Source: Brachycybe producta
Taxonomy: Eukaryota; Arthropoda; Diplopoda; Playtdesmida; Andrognathidae
Length of the DNA: 64,000 nt
Direction of reading: 5' to 3'
Assembly (NCBI GenBank): GCA_036925085.1
Contig: JAUPFP010000011.1
Location: 3,003,797 to 3,067,796 of the forward strand
Made by a program: the position numbers and the translations under genes. The notes under the pieces are model-generated. The model was not told the DNA's origin. It made no database searches and worked only from the letters and a program-made list of their open reading frames with translations. Shown piece by piece: positions 32,301 to 43,727 of the stretch; the stretch's first letter is position 1, and every line of letters begins with the position of its first letter.

Positions 32301-34896
32301 AGCTCATTAAGCATATGATCGAGTGATAGAACGACAAAAAATTGGTAAGTGTAGTAATATTTTTAAAAACTATTTCAAAATCGCTAATTTCTAACTCATA
32401 TGTTAAACTCCATTGAGTACGCGCTCTTAAGCAAAAAGACATCCATTAAAATGCTCGTAAAAATACCTAAAAATAATTTTAAAAAACCACAATTAAACCA
32501 CAGTGAAGCCAACACATTGGCGCACGTGCTGACTTTTTTTGTTTTCATTTTTAAAATTATTTTTTAGGTATTTTTACGAGCATTTTAATGAATGTTTTTT
32601 TTTGGCTTACGAGCACGTACTCAATGGAGTTAACATTCGCGTTTAGCAAAGTTTAAATGGAGTGATAAATTCGCGATTTTGAAATAGTTTTTAAAAATAT
32701 AACCGCACTTACCAATTTTTTTGTTATTACATCACTCGATCGGCATATATTTAAGGTGCATATTGCACTTTGAAAACTTAATATTGGACAAACTTTAAAT
32801 ATGAAAAATAGATATATTCCGGCGACTGTGTATTTTACAAAAAAATAACATTTTTTCATTAATATCGGGTCTATGGGCTCAATAGAAAAACGATGCTAGC
32901 GATCTTTGCGGAGATTTTTCGAAGTAATTTTGCTATGTAGCCTCTTAAGCCGTGCCTCATAGAATAATATGTAGTTCAGGATTCCATCAAATATCAACTT
33001 GCAGTATACATCGAGTGTTACTGAGTAAAATGGTATTTTACAGGGTGACAACACTTGTGCAGCTCAGGAAGGAATGTGTTGATACTTCGAAAGCACAAAC
33101 GCCCGGCTCTTTACTATTCCAAGAGCGCAACGCGCAGAAATGTTTTTTTTATTATTAATTTTCTTCGAGAGCATGTGAAAAAACAGATCTAATCCTTTGA
33201 AGCAACCACTTGAGAGCACTCTCAAGTGATCTTGATTGTGATGGTTACTGAAAGAGAATTAAAATTCTTCAAAAAAAAGGTTGACAAACCCATGATGTCA
33301 AAACTCACGTTATTTAATTATGTGGGCGGAAGTTAATCGTCACACACAAGATGAATATTTTGAATTTGTAATTTCCGCAAACTTAAAAGTTCTCGTTTCA
33401 TGGCTGCATTTTTGTCCCATCGGAAGGCGCCACTACAGTGGCTAATGGCTATGCTCCATGGACGTTTTTTTTGTAAAAATTTGGACGGAAAAACGTCAAA
33501 CGGAACGTTTTTAAAAACAACATCATCATGAAAAATTCAAATTGTTTTCAAAACTAGAAATTTTAACAGACTATGCCTAGACACAGCGTTTAATTAAAAA
33601 TTTCTCCGAATGTAGGCGCTGCGATCGTTTTTGATTTAAAAATGGTTTTTAACGGGGTTTTCTCCAGGTTTGAAATCACATAATAATCAACAGAAAAATA
33701 ATGTCGCGTGTTAATCTTATAAAAAGGAATCACCATGAAGCCAGTACATTAATGCACGTGCTAATTATTTTGTCATTGTTCTAAGTCGTTTTTAACTAAA
33801 GTTCTTCAAATGTTTGTGGGATGGTTTTTTGGTCCTATTGGACTTAACATGGAGTTAAAAAAAACTTACGATTTTGAACCTTGTTTAAAAATAGAAGGAC
33901 CTTTTCAAAATGTATATAAAGCGAACACTTAAAGAACAATACTTTTTATTGCATTTTGCACTTTATCTTCATTGAGCGATTGGGAGACTATTTCTTGCAA
34001 TTTTAGTAACACCATATGTCTCGTTGTCGTCTGCTCAAAATAACAAGATGGAGGTGCATCTAGGCTCTTAGGCTTGGTTTATACACCCTTGCTAAGCAGC
34101 CTGCAAAGCTTCAAAAATGACGTCAGAGCTTCAGGTTTTTGCCTTCACCAGAGCATGAAGCTAGCTTTGAAATTGTTCAACTTTTCAAAGCTTAGCAGCT
34201 CAAAGCACCAATCAGAAAATGAATACACAAATGGGGTGAACAATTCACATCTTTTATAAAATGCAACAAAGCTTGCAAGTCCACGTGTTTGTATGAACAA
34301 GCTAAGCTTTGGGCAGCTCATTTTTACAAGCTTCAAAACTTCCAAATCTTAGCAAAGTTTGGACCTTAAAAGATTTTTCTTTTCAGGCCAGTTGCCTCCT
34401 CCCCCCCAGAGGTTAGGGGTGATTCTCGTTAAAAAAAGTTTGCTTGAAAACCGTAAATTGTCCCAAATCTACAGGAGAAAGAATTCAACCAGTGGCTTAG
34501 CTAGGTCTGGTTGCACCCCCAAAATCCACCAAATGTGCCCTCCAAACCACCCCCAACAGTCGAGGGGGCTGCGGGTGCCCAACTACGCCCCTGAACTCAA
34601 CTATCGAGCCATCTTATACAACATAAAATCCCTCAAACACGAATTGTCCATTGTACTTGCTTGATATCGTATATGCGGTAGTTAGAACTTCACATAACAG
34701 TGTTTCCAATCAATCGATTAATCACCTGCATACGGATGATGTGGTCGACCATAAGAAGGCGGAACACGAGGCACAAACCGACGATTTGGTTCGGGCTCTT
34801 CCGAGTGGAGTCCAAGCATCATTCGACATGACGGTGCGTCGTGCGAAGTAAGCCTCCAAGCGATACCACTCACAGTAATCAGAACAATGCCAACAC
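29390..34896 (-). CDS. C-terminal part of a membrane protein with four PPxY motifs (3 exons seen)
   Basis: Minus-strand exons 34896-34726, 31762-31564 and 30044-29390 join in phase to 340 residues and a TGA. The first visible exon begins mid-protein with a hydrophobic VGIVLITVSGIAW, probably the end of a transmembrane helix, followed by a tail. The tail has PPSY (VPPSYGRP), PPSY (RPPPPSYQASMQEYRLRLLL), PPTY (SPPPTYRS) and PPSY (SRPPSYRS), plus poly-N, a poly-G run and Ser/Thr-rich sequence. PPxY motifs bind WW domains, for example of Nedd4-type ubiquitin ligases; such a role is inferred. The YQASMQEYRLRLLLLDR segment looks strongly conserved, but I cannot name the family. Introns of 1.5 and 3.0 kb hold family-F, J, G and K repeats. 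Upstream exons were not found. Confidence 0.75.
30283..31076. mobile_element. Foldback family F, copy 3 (full length)
   Basis: Both ends are present (GCGGCTACATCGCAAAATTA...; ...GTGATGTGTAGCCTCTCAA). Arms are about 370 bp. It lies in the last intron of the PPxY gene. Confidence 0.9.
31849..32190. mobile_element. Foldback with GAAGCCCTGCAGAGGAC end (family J), copy 1
   Basis: The left end TATGAAGCCCTGCAGAGGAC, then TCGACATGTCGACTTT units. The centre has AATTATGTCATGTGGCACGC...CTCTAATAATTATACT mirrored by ATTAGAGTATCGTGCGCAC. The right end AAATCTCGCATGTCCTTTACG lacks the final AGGGCTCTG. It lies in the PPxY gene, upstream of the middle exon. Confidence 0.75.
32300..32945. mobile_element. Foldback family F, copy 4 (left end missing)
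   Basis: Starts inside the left arm (ATGATCGAGTGATAGAACGA) and has the complete right arm ending GATGTAGCCTCTTAA... as TGCTATGTAGCCTCTTAA. It lies in an intron of the PPxY gene. Confidence 0.85.
33560..34072. mobile_element. Foldback family G, copy 2
   Basis: AAATTTCTCCGAATGTAGGCGCTGCGATCG matches the complement of 12200-12240. GAACCTTGTTTAAAAATAGAAGGACC and CTCGTTGTCGTCTGCTCAAA...AAGATGGAGGTGC...TAGGCTCTTA match the complement of 9180-9400. Confidence 0.7.
34073..34365. repeat. Dispersed repeat family K (AAGCTTTG-rich), copy 1
   Basis: GGCTTGGTTTATACACCCTTGCTAAGCAGC...AATGACGTCAGAGCTTC and CAACTTTTCAAAGCTTAGCAGCTCAAAGCACCAATCA. Inverted AGCTTTG/CAAAGCT words recur. Copies are at 46660-46860 and 47085-47215. 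Confidence 0.7.
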
Positions 34897-35004
34897 CTAC
34901 AAAATGGGGAGGGAAAAAAAAAAGAAGAAAGCAAACATTAAAATTTAAAACAGAAAAGTCATTCATAATTTTCATAAATGAATGAATGAACCAATAAATT
35001 AAAA

Positions 35005-35206
35005 AGGCAATTAGAAAACGGGATGAGCAGAAGTTAGCTCCGCCCATTTTATGGCGACCGGCAACTTCTAATTGGTTGGTTATGTAGTCTGACATCACAC
35101 GCTCCGCCTTTTTCAACGTCGAACCACACACCAAACCAATTAGAAGTTGCCGGTCGTCAAAAAGGGCGGAGCCAACTTCTGTATGTCCAGATTTCTAATT
35201 GCCTGT
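35005..35206. mobile_element. ACAGGC palindromic element, family A, copy 4
   Basis: AGGCAATTAGAAAACGGGATGAGCAGAAGTTAGCTCCGC...GGAGCCAACTTCTGTATGTCCAGATTTCTAATTGCCTGT. Target duplication not evident. The arms differ at the variable word in this copy, so it is an exception to arm matching. Confidence 0.85.
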
Positions 35207-35449
35207 ATTTGGCCATCCTATAGGCCCCTACCTGAAAGAAAAAACCAATACTAGTAAGTAAGGGTTACTTCATTTATGTATATTTATATTTATATGTATA
35301 TTATATCGGTTGATATAGGTTGATCCGGCCCTGAACATAATTATTTATTAAAATTGTGTAAATGGGGACTTTTAATATTCGAGATTCCTAGCAACTCGAA
35401 AGCGATAAGTCACAAGAGCACAACAACAACAACGCAAACGCATTCTTGT

Positions 35450-35507
<58 letters not shown>

Positions 35508-36095
35508 CCCCCCCTAATTTGAGGTTCATTTTCTGTTATTTTCTCGCCTTTAAAATATTACAATAGACTCAAACTGCAAATTACATTTTGCCAAACAAAA
35601 CCATAAACCTGATGATGATGATGAACATGCAGGGCTATTTTTAACATGCCAAAATAAAAGTCCCTTGCATTAAACTCTAAAGAGAATAGAAAAAAAAAGG
35701 GAAAATAAAGGGTAGGGCAGGGCGGTGGTGGTGAAAAGAGAAACTCTTCGGGGTTTCCTCCAATCTTCTGGCGTGCTTTTTTTTAGTAAATGGATTTAAA
35801 TAAAATATATCGATCTCTAGAGAGCCATAGAAGAACAAAAAATATATAAACCAGTGAGTGAGTGTTGGAAGGTTTCATTTCTCATTTGTAGCCACACAAA
35901 AACCTATTATTATTATTATTATTATTATTATTACAATTCTATATGCAAGTAGCAACTGTTCTTTTAGAATCACACACGCACAACCCCATATATAAAAGTA
36001 ATATTATTCAAGATAAATAAAAGTACTGGCATACTGAATAAAAATGTAGCAGTAAGTAATAGGTTGAATTTCGAATGATGTTAATTTACACTACT
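35207..36095. other. Intergenic / 5' intron sequence with microsatellites
   Basis: A (CT)n run at 35455-35504, (GAT)n near 35611 and (ATT)n near 35908-35933. No exon of the PPxY gene could be recognised. Confidence 0.5.
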
Positions 36096-36099
36096 GATT

Positions 36100-37050
36100 A
36101 GGGCAAATGTCCCTTTAGGCTTTAGGGCAAATGGTTTTAAGGTAAGTGTCCATAGGGCAAATGGTTTTAAAGCAAGTGTTCATAGGGCAAATGCCCCTTT
36201 AGGGCAAATGGTTTTAAGGCAAGTGTCCATAGGGCAAATGTCCTTTTAGGGCAAATGGTTTTAAGGCACATGTTCACAGGGCAAATGGTTTTAGAGCAAA
36301 TGTCCCTTTAGGGCAAATGGTTTTAGAGCAAATGGTTTTAAGGCACGTGTTCATAGGGCAAATGGTTTTAGAGCAAATGTCCCTTTAGGGCAAATGGTTT
36401 TAGAGCAAATGGTTTTAAGGCAAGTGTCCATAGGGCAAATGTCCCTTTAGGGCAAATGGTTTTAAGGCAAGTGTCCATCGGGCAAATGGTTTTATAGCAA
36501 ATATCCATAGGGCAAATGTCCCTTTAGGGCAAATGGTTTTAGGGCAAATGGTTTTAGAGCAAATGGTTTTAAGGCAAGTGTCCATAGGGCAAATGGTTTT
36601 AGAGCAAATGGTTTTAAGGCAAGTGTCCATAGGGCAAATGGTTTTAGAGCAAATGGTTTTAAGGCAAGTGTCCATAGGGCAAATGTCCCTTTAGGGCAAA
36701 TGGTTTTAAGGCAAGTGTCCATCGGGCAAATAAATGGTTTTATAGCAAATATCCATAGGGCAAATGTCCCTTTAGGGCAAATGGTTTTAGGGCAAATGGT
36801 TTTAGAGCAAATGGTTTTAAGGCAAGTGTCCATAGGGCAAATGGTTTTAAGGCAAGTGTCCATAGGGCAAATGGTTTTAGAGCAAATGTCCCTTTAGGGC
36901 AAAAAGTTTTACGGCAAGTGTCCATAGGGCAAATGTCCCTTTAGGGCAAATGGTTTTAAGGCAAGTGTCCATAGGGCAAATTTCCCTTTAGGGCAAATGG
37001 TTTTAAGGCAAGTGTCCCTTTAGGGCAAATGGTTTTAGAGCAAATGTCCC
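36100..37050. repeat. GGGCAAATGGTTTTAAGG minisatellite, locus 3 (opposite orientation)
   Basis: About 950 bp of 16-18 bp half-units: AGGGCAAATGGTTTTAAGGC, AAGTGTCCATAGGGCAAATG, TCCCTTTAGGGCAAATG. Higher-order units of about 60-90 bp repeat almost exactly; for example 36440-36600 and 36680-36830 share the odd segment TAGCAAATATCCATAGGGC. It is the reverse complement of the arrays at 6150 and 63520. Confidence 0.95.
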
Positions 37051-37551
37051 ACATCCCAAAAATAGATCAATTGATCAATTTCATTTCAATCCATCCATCC
37101 ATCCTGATTCCTGCTGGTACGTCATATCACTGAACACACCTGTATTCTTGACATTGGCCTTGTACTAAAGAATAACAAAGACACCTAACTGTATCACTGT
37201 ATCAACGCGTGCCACCTTATTGCGAATTCTCAAATTCAGAGAGAGGAAAACAACTGAAATAAATAATAACCCCCCCCCCCCCCAAAAAAAACGAGATTTT
37301 TTCCCCTTCTTTTTTATATTTTTACAAAATCTAAAAATGGAAATAGTTCATATAAAAAAAATCTATGCAATCAAAAATGTCTGCAAACAAATCACAATTT
37401 GGAAACACAATTTATTTCTCCTTTTGCCTTTTTTTTCTTTAAAAAGGGAGGAGATTGGTGGAGGGAAAATCTTCCTTCAGAAACATCCAAACACACAGCC
37501 CATTAACCCCATCAAATATTATCTCTTTTTTTCTCTTCAGTTCTGTTAAAT
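37051..37551. other. Intergenic, nothing recognised
   Basis: AT-rich, with a C run at 37270-37284 and poly-T tracts. The open frame 37220-37549 has no domain and a homopolymer-driven composition. Confidence 0.5.
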
Positions 37552-38117
37552 ATGGAGCCCTGCAGAGGACTTTCGCAATTTTTTTTAATCTCGACATGTC
37601 GACTTTTTCCAGAATTTCGACATTACGACTTTAATATCGACATGTCGACTTTTAATCTCATGTCGACTTTTTCCAGGATTTCGCGAAACATGTCGACTTT
37701 AATCTCCACATGTCGACTTTTAATCTCGACATGTCGACTTTTAATCTCGACATGTCGACTTTTAATCTCATGTCGACTTTTTCCAGAATTTCAACATTAC
37801 GACTTTAATATCGACATGTCAACTTTAATCTCGACATGTCGACTTTTAATCTCATGTCGACTTTTTCCAGAATTTCGCGAAACATGTCGACTTTTAATCT
37901 CATGTCGACTTTTTCCAGAATTTCGCGAAACATGTCGACTTTTAATCTCATGTCGACTTTTTCCAGAATTTCGCGAAACATGTCGACTTTTAATCTCCAC
38001 ATGTCGACTTTTAATTTCGACATGTCGACTTTTTCCAGAATTTCGACATTTCGACTTTAATCTCGACATGTCGACATTTTTTTAAAAAAAATCTTGCATG
38101 TCCTTTACAGGGCTCTG

Positions 38118-38118
<1 letters not shown>
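37552..38118. mobile_element. Foldback with GGAGCCCTGCAGAGGAC ends (family J), copy 2, CGACATGTCGAC tandem interior
   Basis: The left end GGAGCCCTGCAGAGGACTTT and the right end GCATGTCCTTTACAGGGCTC are inverted. The interior is about 20 units built on the 12-bp palindrome CGACATGTCGAC plus TTTTAATCT or TTTTTCCAGAATTTCG. A 58-bp higher-order unit repeats three times (37850-38000). Open frames through it are periodicity artefacts. Confidence 0.85.
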
Positions 38119-38162
<44 letters not shown>

Positions 38163-38168
38163 ATATAT
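38119..38168. repeat. (AT)n microsatellite
   Basis: About 20 AT units with a TGTG interruption, directly after the family-J right end. Confidence 0.9.
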
Positions 38169-38790
38169 ATAACCCCACCCATGAAAGTGAATCCCATGTG
38201 TTACATCCTCACCCTCCAGTACAATCAATAAGTCCATAACGTCATTAAAAAAAAGCATCCTATACACAACACAAAGACAGAGAGAGCAGAGAAACGACCA
38301 TTTATTTTATGCTGTAATCATCGATTTCTTTTTATACGCTCCTTCTACTCTTAAGACTCTACCCATCTTTTGTCGTTTTTTTTTATCTACAATTCTGCTG
38401 ATTTCCAAACATTCAATCTTCTTCAATACCTCCCCCAGTCCCCCCCCCCCCCAATGTAATAACACCTCTTTCTACACCCCCCCCCCCCCTCCAACTGTGT
38501 TCAAAATTGCAGCATGTAACATTGCAAGTGACATCCAACAATGACAGAAATACACTACTAACTGTGACACACAGGCAAAAGCAAAAAACAATAACGTGAA
38601 AGTGAGATTCGCATATGATTGATTCTCTGAATAATAAGGCCAGTAGCAAACGCGTCAATAGTCTCCTCAAAAGTCTGCTTGAAACCAGTGGCGGATTTGC
38701 CATTTTGTCACCCTCACCCTCACCCTCACCCCCTCCCCTTGGGCAACAACCGTTTTGCCACCATTCCCTTCCGAAAAAAAAAACATTTAT
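38169..38790. other. Intergenic, simple sequence, no gene
   Basis: Two C runs (38440-38452, 38478-38490), and CAGTGGCGGATTTGCCA near 38687 that resembles a transposon end, followed by (CACCCT)n. No supported gene. Confidence 0.5.
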
Positions 38791-38794
38791 TAAA

Positions 38795-39247
38795 ATGTTG
38801 GTAAACATACTTAAAAATAATTTTTAAAAAAACACAGTGAAGCCATCACATTGGGGCACGTGCTCCTTTGTCCTGGTTTTTTAAAATTATTTTTACGTAT
38901 TTTTACGAGCATTTTAATGGATGTTTTTTCTTATTTGGGCATACTTCAATGTAGTTTAACATAAGAGTTAGAAATTCGCGATTTTTAAATAGTTTTTTAA
39001 AAATATAACCGCACTTACCAATTTTTTGTCATTCTATCACTCGATCAGCATATATTTAAGGTGCACATTTGCACTTTGAAAACTTTAATATTGGACAACT
39101 TTAAATATGTAAAATCAAAATATTGTCGCGCCTGTGTATTTAAAAATTAACATTCTTTCTTTAACATTGGGTCTATGGGCTCAATAGAAAATCGATGCTA
39201 GCGCTCTTTGCGGAAATTTTCGAAGTAATTTTCTGATGTAGCCTCTT
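38795..39247. mobile_element. Foldback family F, copy 5 (right arm)
   Basis: From the central CACATTGGGGCACGTG to the complete right end TGATGTAGCCTCTTAA. The left arm is nearly absent. Confidence 0.85.
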
Positions 39248-39296
39248 AAGCAATTTGCCAAAAGTAATAAATTTCTATATAGCTAAATTACCTTTT

Positions 39297-39418
39297 CAAG
39301 TTACTTGGCCTGACGTCACATGCCCCGCCCATTTCAATTTCTAATTGGTTGATATTTGGTCTGACGCTCATAAAAGGGCGGGGCAAACGAAAAGTTAGTG
39401 CTGTGCAGAACTGCCTGT
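39297..39418. mobile_element. ACAGGC palindromic element, family B, copy 6, left-truncated
   Basis: TGACGTCACATGCCCCGCCC...TTTGGTCTGACGCTCATAAAAGGGCGGGGCAAACG to ACTGCCTGT. The left arm is missing. Confidence 0.8.
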
Positions 39419-40136
39419 ATGCGGATTAAAAAAAAACAGGGCCGTTTTGACAAACCCTACATTTTCAAGCCAGAATTAAACCTTTGCTGTGAATACTGGA
39501 GCAGGGACAACTTTAAAAATTAATTGAAGCTTTAAAATGTGTAACTTAAAAACGATAGGGAAAAGAAAAAGCAACAGTTGGAAATTACTTCAAACAAATT
39601 AACCGTGAATATCTTTTTTGGCGAAAATAATAACAATGAAAGCATGTAAGTTAACTTAACTGTTCTCTGCTCTTTTCTTTTGCGTGCAGCGTTAGTTAAG
39701 TTTCTAACTTGAATGAATGAGTTTTAACTATGTTGAGAGATTCTTACAAAACAGTTAGGTTGCTTTTGTTTTTGTTTGTATTGTGACGTCATTCAAGTGG
39801 TCGATTGTTTCTTCACTTATAAGTTATCACTGGAGGCCATCATTTATTATTGTATAGATATTTTATGATTTTCTTCATGCAAGTTACACATGAATACGCA
39901 ACAAATACACCCAGTCACACACAAACATAGTAAAATGTTTTTGTTTTCCCACCTCTTGAGTACTTTTCGTTTGTTTGTTTGTTTGTTTCTTGCACCAAAT
40001 AACAATTTACCTACTTTAAAAATTGAAAATAAATGGGAATTATGCAATCAATGCTATTTATAACTTATAAATCTCCATTAATTATGTCAACAAATTGAAA
40101 CCGATTTCATATTGCTTCGGCCAATCCATTTCATTT
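39419..40136. other. Intergenic, no gene seen
   Basis: AT-rich unique sequence. The minus-strand open frame 39847-40047 has no recognisable features. Confidence 0.5.
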
Positions 40137-40885
40137 AAGAGGCTACACATCGCAAAATTACTTCGAAATAGAATGAGCCAATAGAACCGATGTTAAAGAA
40201 AAAATGTTAATTTTTAAAATACACAAGTCGCGGTAATATGTTTATTTTTCATATTTAAAGTTGTCCAATATTAAGTTTTCAAAGTGCAATGTGCACCTTA
40301 AATATATGCTGATCGAGTGATAGAATGACAAAAAATTGGTAAGTGTGGTTCATTTTTTAAAAACTATTTCAAAATCGCGAATTTCTAACTCGTATGTTAA
40401 ACTCCATTGAGTAAATGCCTAGAAATAATTTAAAAAACCCACAATTAAACCACAGTGAAGCCAACACATTGGCGCACGTGCTGATTTTTTTTTCCGGTTT
40501 TTTAAAATTATTTTTAGGTTTAATTTTACGAGCATTTTAATGGAAGTTTTTTTCTAATTTGGTTATACTCAATGGAGTTTTAACATAAGAGTTAGAAAAT
40601 TCGCGATTTTGAAATAGTTTTTAAAAATTGAACCGCACTTACCAATTTTTTGTCATTCTACACTCGATCAGCATATATTTAAGGTGCACATTAGCACTTT
40701 GAAAACTTAATATTGGACAACTTTAAATATGAAAAATAAACATATTGCCGCCGCGACTGTGCGTATTTTAAAAATTAACATTTTTTCTTTAACATTGGGG
40801 CTATGGGCTCAATAGAAAAACGATGCTAGCGCTCTTTGCGGAGATTTTTGCGAAGTAATTTTGCGATATAGCCTGCCTCTTAAAT
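40137..40885. mobile_element. Foldback family F, copy 6 (full length, TTAA on both sides)
   Basis: TTTAAGAGGCTACACATCGC at the left and GCGATATAGCCTGCCTCTTAAA at the right; TTAA abuts both ends. Arms about 340 bp. Confidence 0.9.
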
Positions 40886-41307
40886 GATCATCCCGTTTCC
40901 CAAACAAAATAAGAGATAAATGTAACCAATATAACATGTGTGAATTTGTTTTTGCTAACATTTTTTTTTTTGAAGAAAATTTGAATTGTGAAACAGGTGT
41001 AACACTGGAGAAGCTTAAATTTCAATCGTACACAACACTTTGTTTTTTTTTGTCGTGAAAGCTAATCGAGCAATCGATAGTAATACATTTACTTTCGCAC
41101 AATTGGCCACCATGTAAGGGATTGTTGCTCTATCTCGATAGCGGAAAATTCACAGATCCGAGAGTTTTTTTTTTTTCTTCTCGCAATGCCTCCTTGCGTT
41201 TATGTGCCAAACAAACAAAACGTAGATAAACACGATAGAAACGAGGAGTTAACACTCGGCAAGGGCAGTATACAGGGTGAGGGTAAAATCACCATCCTTT
41301 GCTAGAC

Positions 41308-41905
41308 ATTTAAACAGACCATTCATTGCCTCCAGAAATATCTTTTGAAAACATTGTCAAGACTTACACAACGATTGCCAAAACGATTTTTAAAATTTAA
41401 AATAAGTCATTAAAACCATAAAAAAAACTTACAAATGATGTGACTTTTCCTGATTCACCAAACGACGCCATTTTAAATTTCCAAAAACGAAAGTCTCCTC
41501 TCTCCACCCATTTTTGTGGCAAATGTTGTCACCTCACATTTCCAGAATTCCTTAATGAAATACATGTATTCCCTATTCCTATTCAACTCAATACAACCTT
41601 CCATGTGGAATAATTCAAATATTAAATCCATACTATTTTGAAATGAAAGTAATGTGAGCTGGTGATCGCAACACATCAGAATTCGAGTAGAGGAGTAGAC
41701 TTTGGGGAGGTTTTGTTGCCAATGTCTGTTGTTTGGTGGCGCATCTATCTGATAAAGTTCATTTATATGAAGTCAACTGATTTTTAATTTTTTAAATTAT
41801 ATTAACGACTTATTTTAAATTTTGAAAATCGTTTTGGTAATCGTTGAATAATTCTTGACACTATTTTGACAACAAATTTCTGGAGGTAATGGTCTCTTTA
41901 AATTG
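41308..41905. mobile_element. Foldback family O, copy 2
   Basis: TTTAAACAGACCATTCATTGCCTCCAGAAATAT pairs with AAATTTCTGGAGGTAATGGTCTCTTTAAAT. The arms include AACGACGCCATTTTAAATTT. The centre has TTTGGTGGCGCATCTATCTG. Related copies are at 5985-6145 and 50927-51523. Confidence 0.8.
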
Positions 41906-42655
41906 TAGTTTGAAAGAATTAAAGAAAGCGACGCGCACCTTTCTATTAACAAAGACAATAAATTGTGACAATCATAACTTGCTTTTGTGACTGTTATTAA
42001 CTCGAATTAAAAGTTTATCTTTTGAAGAAAAGCACCCTCAGCTCTCGTTATTTTCATGCGACTAATGCAGCAAAAAAAAAACCCGTTGTAAACTTGTGCC
42101 TCTTGAACTGTACAGAAATTATTTAAACAGAAAACACTCAGCAGTGACATCCCCATCATGATTGGTCTGATGATTCATCAGTCATCTCACTCATCATTCA
42201 GATGAACTATTGTTGGCTTTAGTGCTACAGGTGACACAATTTCCGCACTACCACAATTACAGTATCAGCCTTGAGTGGGGTCATTAATACCCATTATACA
42301 TGTGGTTTAAATCTTTTGCTAACTATTATAGCACTGCTGTTGCGCATTAGTTTTAAATAGAAAGTTGCTCGAAATACAGTATATCACTAATAAATAATAA
42401 TAAATACCATGATATACAGTATATCGTAATTTTTTAATAATAATTATTGTATTTTCACATAAAATAATTGCATTTTTTTGTTCACTTCTAATTATAATTC
42501 TCTAGATCTGAAAAACATTAGTTGATGAAAAAAAAACTTAATTTAACAGCCATATTTATAAAATTCACCGAATAAGTTAATTTTATCGTCGTTAACTTGT
42601 CATTTTCTAAAATAATTAACGGACAATTTTAACATAATTTGCTCTTTTATAGAAC
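41906..42655. other. Intergenic, nothing recognised
   Basis: AT-rich. Contains two copies of an ATACAGTATATC motif near 42375 and 42415, and no supported gene or long inverted repeat. Confidence 0.5.
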
Positions 42656-43345
42656 TTATAAACACAAGTAATGCCTTGTACACACGAGTTAAATGAATTC
42701 AAATTAAATGTGTTTAGATAAATTATACGGAATCCAGTTAAGGACATGAACCAAATAAAAATTGACTTTATTATTAATATTTTAAATTAAGTTGATCATG
42801 AAAAAAAAAAACCGGTTCATTTAAATTTAAGTAAATTCCGACGTGCTTAAACGTTTTTGTCCTTGTTTGCACAGCGTTATACACACAGACAGACAACGCT
42901 TAACATATATATACTAGTGGGTAACCCGTCATAAATGACCAGAGCAAAATTCACAGGCAATTGTGCGCATGCGCGTCGTTTGTTCCTTTTTTACTCCTTT
43001 CATTTCAATTTCAGCCACCCCCTCCCACTTTTTTTCAACCCTCCACGTTTCTCTCTTCCCCCCTCTACACTTTCCAACCTTTCCCCCCTCTCCAATTTAA
43101 TATCATGGGGTTCTTGAATGGGGAGTGTGCAACATATAGTTGACCTTGAGAAAAAAAAAGCCGTTCATTTATTCAAATTTATATAAATTCCGACATGCTT
43201 CAATGGTTGTACAGCGTTCAGATTATTAATTGAATAAATTGAATTCGATATATTTTTTGTTTGCCCTTTAAAGGGTTCTGTAGAAAACGTTTATTATTTG
43301 AATGCATTTAAATTACTAGGTGTGTAATATAGGTATAAGGCTTAT
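42656..43345. repeat. Family D copy 3 split by family E copy 2
   Basis: 42660-42790 (GTATTAATTATTTTAAATTAAG side, with ATACGGAATCCAGTTAAGG) and 43210-43345 (TTTGCCCTTTAAAGGGTTCTGTAG side) are the two halves of a family-D repeat. Between them is a family-E copy (about 42800-43215) with GGGTAACCCGTCATAAATGACC and CAATTGTGCGCATGCGCG. Confidence 0.75.
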
Positions 43346-43727
43346 TAATCAATCTAATTAAAGACAATCGAATTGCTAACAAATGGCATACAGGGTAAAT
43401 TCACCCAAAATAGCGTATAAAAATGGCTGAACAATAAAGTATCAAAGTAACAAAGTGAACGAAATTTCAAAATTTTAATGTTTTTTTTTTTTAAATAATG
43501 CATATTAAAGTGGTGTATCCATAAGCTTTTATTTGTTACATTACTGCAAAGCACATTGCCTTGTTTTCCGTGCATGAACGTCCTTGCAATATAAGTGATA
43601 ACACAAAACTTTAATAAGAGAGACTTGCTGCTTACAGGATACCCAAGTCTTAATTCCTTCCTTCTCTAGTAACGCAACACTAACCAACCAAACATGAACC
43701 TTTTCAAACAACATGTGTATATGTTAC

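Noticed and set aside
36415-36925. Repetitive frames with CLKTICSKTICP-type peptides
   Set aside because: Periodic translation of the GGGCAAATGGTTTTA minisatellite, not protein-coding.
37552-38085. 177-codon open frame and overlapping frames on both strands
   Set aside because: They follow the CGACATGTCGAC tandem array of a foldback element; composition is dictated by the repeat.
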